Shown: positions 29,879 to 34,005 of the stretch, piece by piece
How the letters are laid out: each line of letters opens with the position of its first letter
How positions within the stretch are numbered: position 1 is the stretch's first letter
Origin: an uncultured Eubacteriales bacterium
GTDB lineage: Bacteria; Bacillota; Clostridia; Oscillospirales; Oscillospiraceae
Length of the DNA stretch: 34,005 bases
Reading direction: 5' to 3'
Assembly (NCBI GenBank): GCA_900549885.1
Contig: URQA01000008.1
Location: forward strand, 1 to 34,005
The notes under the pieces: generated by a model
Databases searched by the model: none
The model's input: the letters and a program-made list of their open reading frames with translations, nothing else
What the model was told of the DNA's origin: nothing
Position numbers and translations under genes: made by a program

Positions 29879-30160
29879 CTAAAACAATGACAACCAGCTC
29901 CAGTGGCTGAGGTTGTGCTGGATCTCCTGGGTCAGCTTCGTCTCCTTGTTCACCTGGTCCTTGTCGATGTCCTCTCCCAAGGGCTTGCTGGCCTTATGGT
30001 CTATGGACCATATCACCACGGTAATCAGCACATAGGCTGCGTAGAACATCCAGGCGATAATACTGCCCCTCAAGCCAGCCAGGTTGGATACCAGCATCAC
30101 CAGTGCCAAATAGAGCACAGCAATAACTGCCATGGCCCATTTTACAATCCGATATGCCAT
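29879..30160 (-). CDS. small two-helix membrane protein of unknown function
   Basis: A 93-residue protein with two membrane segments (about 8-28 and 33-52), a charged linker KASKPLGEDIDKDQ and a C-terminal amphipathic part ending SHWSWLSLF. AGGAGG lies 7 nt before ATG 30160, and a strong terminator follows at once, so it is very likely translated. I do not recognise the family. It is co-directional with the lipid kinase upstream, 68 nt away. Confidence 0.7.
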   Translation of the reverse strand: MAYRIVKWAMAVIAVLYLALVMLVSNLAGLRGSIIAWMFYAAYVLITVVIWSIDHKASKPLGEDIDKDQVNKETKLTQEIQHNLSHWSWLSLF

Positions 30161-30228
30161 CAGAGGGCCTCCTTTTCTACTCTCCAGGCGCCTTCCACAT
30201 TGGTGTATTCTGATACATATTAAGTGTA

Positions 30229-31185
30229 TTACTTCCGCCCTTTCTTGTCAAGCTGCACATTCGGCTGATAACTGGCGCCGGCGGGATAAAAAAAGTTCAC
30301 CTTTTTATCCGCCAAGGTTACCGTAAACTCCGGAGCCCGCATAACCTCCCCGTCCACTACGGTGATTACATTCTCCCCGTTCAACGACGCGTAGGAGATG
30401 GTCTGCCCGTGATAGTCCCGGATGAGCTGCGGATAATCCCGGTACCTGCCCTTGGCGTACTGGCTCACCAGCCGGAAGAAGGTAGTCCGGCTGACCTTGG
30501 GCACCACCAGCATATCCAGTACCCCGTCGTCTGGCATAGCCTCCCCCACGGGCATAAAGCCGCCGCCATAGTGCCGTCCGTTGCACACGCATACGATGGC
30601 CGTCTCCCCCGCCAGGTCCACGTCCCCCATCTTCACCCGCATGGGCCGGCAGATGCCCCGGAACAGCACATTGTCCACCAGAGACAGGATATAGGAGCCG
30701 ATACCGCTTACCATGGGCACACCCTTATATTTGTCCACATCCGCAGCAATGCGGGCGTCCACCCCAGCGCATACCACGTCGATCCCCAGCCGCCCGTTGC
30801 AATCCATCAGATCAAAGACTGCCTGTGGCCCTTCCATCAAAGCAGGTAGGTTAGAAAACAGCTCCCGGTAGCGGGAACCGAACAGCTTGAGAAAGTCGTT
30901 GCCCGTACCCAGAGGCACGTTGGTCACTGCCACATGCTCAAATCCAGCCGCGCCGTTGACTACCTCATTAAGAGTGCCATCCCCGCCGCAGGCGTAGATG
31001 CGCAGAGGATCCCCCCGCTGGGCCCAGGCCCTGGCGATCTGCTCCGCCCCCCAGTCCGGCGGGTCGGTGTACTGCACCTCCACATCGCCCTCCAGCCGGT
31101 CAATACCCGCCATGAGCCGGTCAAACGCCTTGCGCTTCTTTTTGTCCGCTCGGGCAAGGCCGTGAATAATAAACAGATGCTTCAT
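30229..31185 (-). CDS. diacylglycerol kinase-family lipid kinase (DagK/YegS-like)
   Basis: A 318-residue ATP-dependent lipid kinase. The catalytic domain has the nucleotide loop CGGDGTLNEVVNG (66-78) and PLGTGNDF (91-98). The C-terminal beta domain has CNGRHYGGGFMPVGEAMPDDG and VVDGE. In Gram-positives such enzymes recycle diacylglycerol released during lipoteichoic-acid synthesis; YegS-type members have other lipid targets. The start ATG 31185 has GGGGG 3 nt upstream, a slightly short spacing. The intergenic region behind it holds palindromes. Confidence 0.9.
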   Translation of the reverse strand: MKHLFIIHGLARADKKKRKAFDRLMAGIDRLEGDVEVQYTDPPDWGAEQIARAWAQRGDPLRIYACGGDGTLNEVVNGAAGFEHVAVTNVPLGTGNDFLKLFGSRYRELFSNLPALMEGPQAVFDLMDCNGRLGIDVVCAGVDARIAADVDKYKGVPMVSGIGSYILSLVDNVLFRGICRPMRVKMGDVDLAGETAIVCVCNGRHYGGGFMPVGEAMPDDGVLDMLVVPKVSRTTFFRLVSQYAKGRYRDYPQLIRDYHGQTISYASLNGENVITVVDGEVMRAPEFTVTLADKKVNFFYPAGASYQPNVQLDKKGRK

Positions 31186-31200
31186 GGTCCCCCTTCTTTC

Positions 31201-31311
31201 TAAGGGCCAAGGCCCTTATCCTTCCAGGGACCGCGTCCCCGGCGATTTCATCCAAGGGCTTCGCCCTTGGGATCCGTTTTCCCGCTCCGTTTCTTCTGCG
31301 TAGCCCAAAAA
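31201..31311. repeat. cluster of extragenic palindromes with a partial 65-bp-type repeat
   Basis: TAAGGGCC-AA-GGCCCTTA (31201-31218), GGGAC-CGC-GTCCC (31227-31239) and CCAAGGGC-TTC-GCCCTTGG (31252-31270) are followed by TTTTCCCG...CGTTTCTTCTGCG...CAAAA (31277-31311), a partial match to the repeats at 7609 and 29143. The same order, palindromes then TTTTCCCG, occurs at 7562-7673. Confidence 0.6.
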
Positions 31312-31353
31312 TTTGTCCGAGTGTCTCGTTCCCAACGGCCCCAATCTCTGGCT

Positions 31354-32478
31354 CTAAAACCGTCCGTACATGAACAAGTCGCACTTGATCATGCCGTTAT
31401 AGAGCTTGCGTTTTTTGTCCGCCGGTCGGCCAAAGGCCCGCTCGAACTCGGTATGGGAGGACAGCACCGCCGCCTGCCAGCCGTCCGGAAGCTTGGACAG
31501 GGCTTTGCCAAAGGCCTGGTACAACTCCTCCGCTTCCTTTTTTTCCATCAGGCGTTCCCCGTAGGGGGGATTGGTCACCACCCGGCCCTGCAGTCCGCCC
31601 CAGTGAAAGCGGGCGGCGTCCGCCACCTCAAATTTCACCACGTCGTCCACCTCGGCCAGCTCCGCGTTGTGCCGAGACAGCGCCACCGCCGCCGGGTCGA
31701 TGTCCCCGCCCCAGATCTCGTATGGGCCGTGAAACTCCTGGTCCATGGCCTCCTCCGCCGCCTCCAGCCACAATCCGGAAGGCAACCAGCTCCACTTCTG
31801 GGCTGCAAAGGAGCGGTTCAACCCCGGAGCCCGATTTTTGGCGATGAGGGCGGCCTCGATGGGGATGGTGCCCGAGCCGCAGAAGGGGTCGCAGAAGGGA
31901 TCCCGTCCCCGATAGTGGGTCAGGGCCACCAGAGCGGCGGCCAGCGTCTCCCGGAGGGGCGCGCCCATATTTTGAGCCCGATAACCCCGCTTATACAAGC
32001 TCTCCCCTGAGGTGTCCAACATCAGCGCCGCCCGGTCCTTGAGAATGGAAAAACGCACCTGATATACCGCCCCCGTCTCCGGCAGGGTGTCCATACCGTA
32101 GGCCCGGCCCAGCCGCCTGGCGATGGCCTTTTTCAGAATGGACTGGCAGGCTGGCACCGCGTGGAGCTGAGAGCTGATGGTGTACCCTTTTACCGGGAAC
32201 TGCCCCTCCCGGGGGATAAACTGCTCCCAAGGCAGGGCGGCCGCCCCCTCGAATAGCTCTTCAAAGCTACGGGCCTCAAACTCTCCCAGACACAGCAGCA
32301 CCCGGGCCCCTACCCGCAGGTTCAAGTTCAGCCGGGGGATGTCCCCCAAGCCGCCGGAGCACAGCACCCGGCCATTTTCCGCGCGCACCTCGGCCAACCC
32401 CAGCTTTTTCACTTCCCGGGCCACCAGGCTCTCCACACCCAGCAGGGCCGGGATGACAAACTTCAGTTCCGCTTCCAT
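31354..32478 (-). CDS. THUMP-domain 23S rRNA (guanine-N2) methyltransferase, RlmL/YpsC type
   Basis: A 374-residue class I SAM-dependent RNA methyltransferase. An N-terminal ferredoxin-like/THUMP region (about 1-155) is followed by the catalytic domain with SAM motif DPFCGSGTIPIEAAL (197-211), GGDIDP (257-262) and the catalytic NPPYGER (303-309). Gram-positive proteins of this length correspond to the m2G-forming half of E. coli RlmL. I start at ATG 32478 with AAGGA just upstream; ATG 32490 is an alternative. No operon partner is evident, since palindromes and another gene direction flank it. Confidence 0.9.
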   Translation of the reverse strand: MEAELKFVIPALLGVESLVAREVKKLGLAEVRAENGRVLCSGGLGDIPRLNLNLRVGARVLLCLGEFEARSFEELFEGAAALPWEQFIPREGQFPVKGYTISSQLHAVPACQSILKKAIARRLGRAYGMDTLPETGAVYQVRFSILKDRAALMLDTSGESLYKRGYRAQNMGAPLRETLAAALVALTHYRGRDPFCDPFCGSGTIPIEAALIAKNRAPGLNRSFAAQKWSWLPSGLWLEAAEEAMDQEFHGPYEIWGGDIDPAAVALSRHNAELAEVDDVVKFEVADAARFHWGGLQGRVVTNPPYGERLMEKKEAEELYQAFGKALSKLPDGWQAAVLSSHTEFERAFGRPADKKRKLYNGMIKCDLFMYGRF

Positions 32479-32644
32479 GTTTCCTTCCATTCCGCCCGTA
32501 CCGGGCACTATTCTTTCACAACCAGTATAGCGGAAATTCCCACCCCTGGCAATAAGATGATGGATTTTTGCCGTTTTTTCATCTGATTTTTATGGAACTG
32601 TCCCAGCCGTTATGATACAATAGAGGAAGAAAGGAGGATACACC

Positions 32645-33100
32645 ATGAACGACATCTTCGAGATCGCCTGGCTGGTCCTGCTGTTGCTTTTCTCCTTGGG
32701 GGAGGCCCTTACTGTGGGCTTGACGTCAATCTGGTTTGCCGCGGGGGCCCTGGCCGCATTGGTCTGCGCCCTGCTGGGCGGGCCGATCTGGCTCCAGATC
32801 GGGCTGTTCTTGGTGGTAAGTGTGCTGTGCCTGCTGGCGGTACGGCCTCTGGCCAAAAAGTTTATCAACAACAAGGTCCAACCCACCAACGCCGACCGTA
32901 TTCTCGGCACGGAGGCGCAGGTCACCGAAAACATCGACAATATCCAAGGCAAAGGGGCGGTGACCATTGGCGGCGTGGCCTGGTCCGCTCGAAGCGAGGA
33001 CGGAACGCCTATCCCCGCCGGAAGTCTGGTCCGCATCCTTCGCATCGAAGGAGTAAAAGTATTTGTGGAATTGAGTAAGGAGGAATCTGTATGCCATTAA
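32645..33100 (+). CDS. NfeD family membrane protein
   Basis: A 151-residue short NfeD protein. Two to three membrane helices (about 5-75) are followed by a soluble OB-fold domain (about 85-145: ILGTEAQVTENID, GKGAVTIGGVAWSARSEDG, VRILRIEGVKVFVE). NfeD proteins partner SPFH proteins in membrane microdomains, and an SPFH gene follows with a 10-nt overlap. GGAGG lies 9 nt before ATG 32645. A TACAAT -10 (near 32615) with a poor -35 stands upstream. Confidence 0.9.
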   Translation: MNDIFEIAWLVLLLLFSLGEALTVGLTSIWFAAGALAALVCALLGGPIWLQIGLFLVVSVLCLLAVRPLAKKFINNKVQPTNADRILGTEAQVTENIDNIQGKGAVTIGGVAWSARSEDGTPIPAGSLVRILRIEGVKVFVELSKEESVCH

Positions 33101-34005
33101 AGCTGTCCGCATACCTAGGTATGGAATTCGACATGGGCCATATTCTAGCCTGGGTCATCCCGATCCTGATCGTGGTACTCATCCTGCTGGTCATCGCCGC
33201 CAACATCAAGGTAGTCCAGCAGTCCAAGGCCATGGTGGTGGAGCGCCTGGGCGCCTTCCACGCCGTGTGGGGCGTAGGCCTGCACCTGAAGATTCCCTTT
33301 ATTGAGCGTATCGCCAAGACCATCTCCCTGAAGGAACAGGTGGTGGACTTCGCTCCCCAGCCTGTTATCACCAAAGACAACGTCACCATGCAGATCGATA
33401 CGGTCATCTATTTTCAGATCACCGACCCCAAGCTGTATACCTACGGGGTGGAGCAGCCTATGAGCGCCATTGAGAATCTCACCGCCACCACCCTGCGCAA
33501 CATCATCGGCGATCTGGAGCTGGACCAGTCCCTCACCAGCCGGGACCATATCAACACCCAGATGCGCGCCATTCTGGACGAGGCCACCGATCCCTGGGGC
33601 ATCAAGGTCAACCGGGTGGAGCTGAAGAATATTATGCCCCCCAAGGACATCCAGGACTCTATGGAAAAGCAGATGCGGGCCGAGCGGGAGCGCCGGGAGG
33701 CTATCCTTCAGGCCGAGGGTCAGAAGCAGAGCCAAATCTTGGTAGCTGAGGGTGAGAAGCAGTCCGCCATCCTCCGGGCGGACGCGGCCAAGCAGGCCGC
33801 CATCCTGGAGGCGGAGGGCAAGGCCCAGGCCATTTTAAAGGTCCAGCAGGCCACCGCCGACGCCCTGAAGCTGCTCAATGAGGCCGCTCCCAACGACCAG
33901 GTGGTGAAACTCAAGGCGCTGGAGGCCTTCCAGGCCGCCGCCGACGGCCGGGCCACCAAGATCATCATCCCCAGCGAGATCCAGGGACTGGCCGGTTTGG
34001 CCGCC
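33091..34005 (+). CDS. SPFH/Band 7 (stomatin-like) membrane protein, cut by window end
   Basis: 305 codons are present with no stop before the window edge; family members are about 310-330 residues, so it is nearly complete. One N-terminal membrane helix (about 17-36) is followed by the SPFH domain (VVERLGAFHAVWGVGLHLKI to VNRVELKNIMPP) and a long A/E/Q/K-rich helix with repeated ILQAEGQKQSQILVAEGEKQ-like units that drives oligomerisation. Such proteins scaffold ordered membrane domains together with NfeD. AAGGAGGA lies 6 nt before ATG 33091, inside the end of the NfeD gene, so translation is coupled. Confidence 0.92.
   Translation, partial: MPLKLSAYLGMEFDMGHILAWVIPILIVVLILLVIAANIKVVQQSKAMVVERLGAFHAVWGVGLHLKIPFIERIAKTISLKEQVVDFAPQPVITKDNVTMQIDTVIYFQITDPKLYTYGVEQPMSAIENLTATTLRNIIGDLELDQSLTSRDHINTQMRAILDEATDPWGIKVNRVELKNIMPPKDIQDSMEKQMRAERERREAILQAEGQKQSQILVAEGEKQSAILRADAAKQAAILEAEGKAQAILKVQQATADALKLLNEAAPNDQVVKLKALEAFQAAADGRATKIIIPSEIQGLAGLAA

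Overview
The window reads as a piece of chromosome from a GC-rich, low-oxygen Firmicute, most likely a gut Oscillospirales/Eubacteriales relative (Flavonifractor, Lawsonibacter or Intestinimonas type). The support is indirect: Gram-positive promoters with 17-bp spacers, a perfect CIRCE box on groES, a DUF1385-prmC-recA-recX-rimO-pgsA housekeeping block, IscS/IscU-type Fe-S assembly beside cysK, and a clostridial-type serine recombinase relic. Genus is inference.

1-17.5 kb is mostly housekeeping. A DUF1461 membrane protein tail and a MATE exporter run rightwards. A leftward block then follows in transcription order: FG-GAP lipoprotein, response regulator, sensor kinase; DUF1385 protein, prmC, recA, recX; rimO, HD hydrolase, pgsA. 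A tRNA-Arg(CCG) with its own promoter and terminator and a GNAT gene come next. They are followed by a two-gene cell-wall operon in which an FHA domain is fused to a SEDS (RodA/FtsW) glycosyltransferase, with a class B PBP as partner.

17.5-27.4 kb looks accessory. It holds a divergent Rrf2 regulator, cysK, a truncated second Rrf2 gene behind an Rrf2-like operator, and iscS-iscU. Then comes a leftward LysR-regulated unit of a GntP-family permease plus three tandem SnoaL/NTF2-like paralogs. The 3' end of a short-chain dehydrogenase gene survives just upstream of the permease. This unit is the best candidate for an undescribed system: it looks like uptake and transformation of an unknown organic substrate. 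Its right edge is littered with remains of large serine recombinases.

27.4-34 kb returns to housekeeping: groES-groEL under CIRCE control, a small membrane protein, a diacylglycerol-kinase-family lipid kinase, an RlmL-type rRNA methyltransferase, and an NfeD/SPFH membrane-microdomain pair that runs off the window. Intergenic palindromic repeats recur in the two housekeeping segments (5.2-5.4, 7.5-8.1, 29.1 and 31.2 kb). I did not notice them in the accessory segment. One copy separates groES from groEL.
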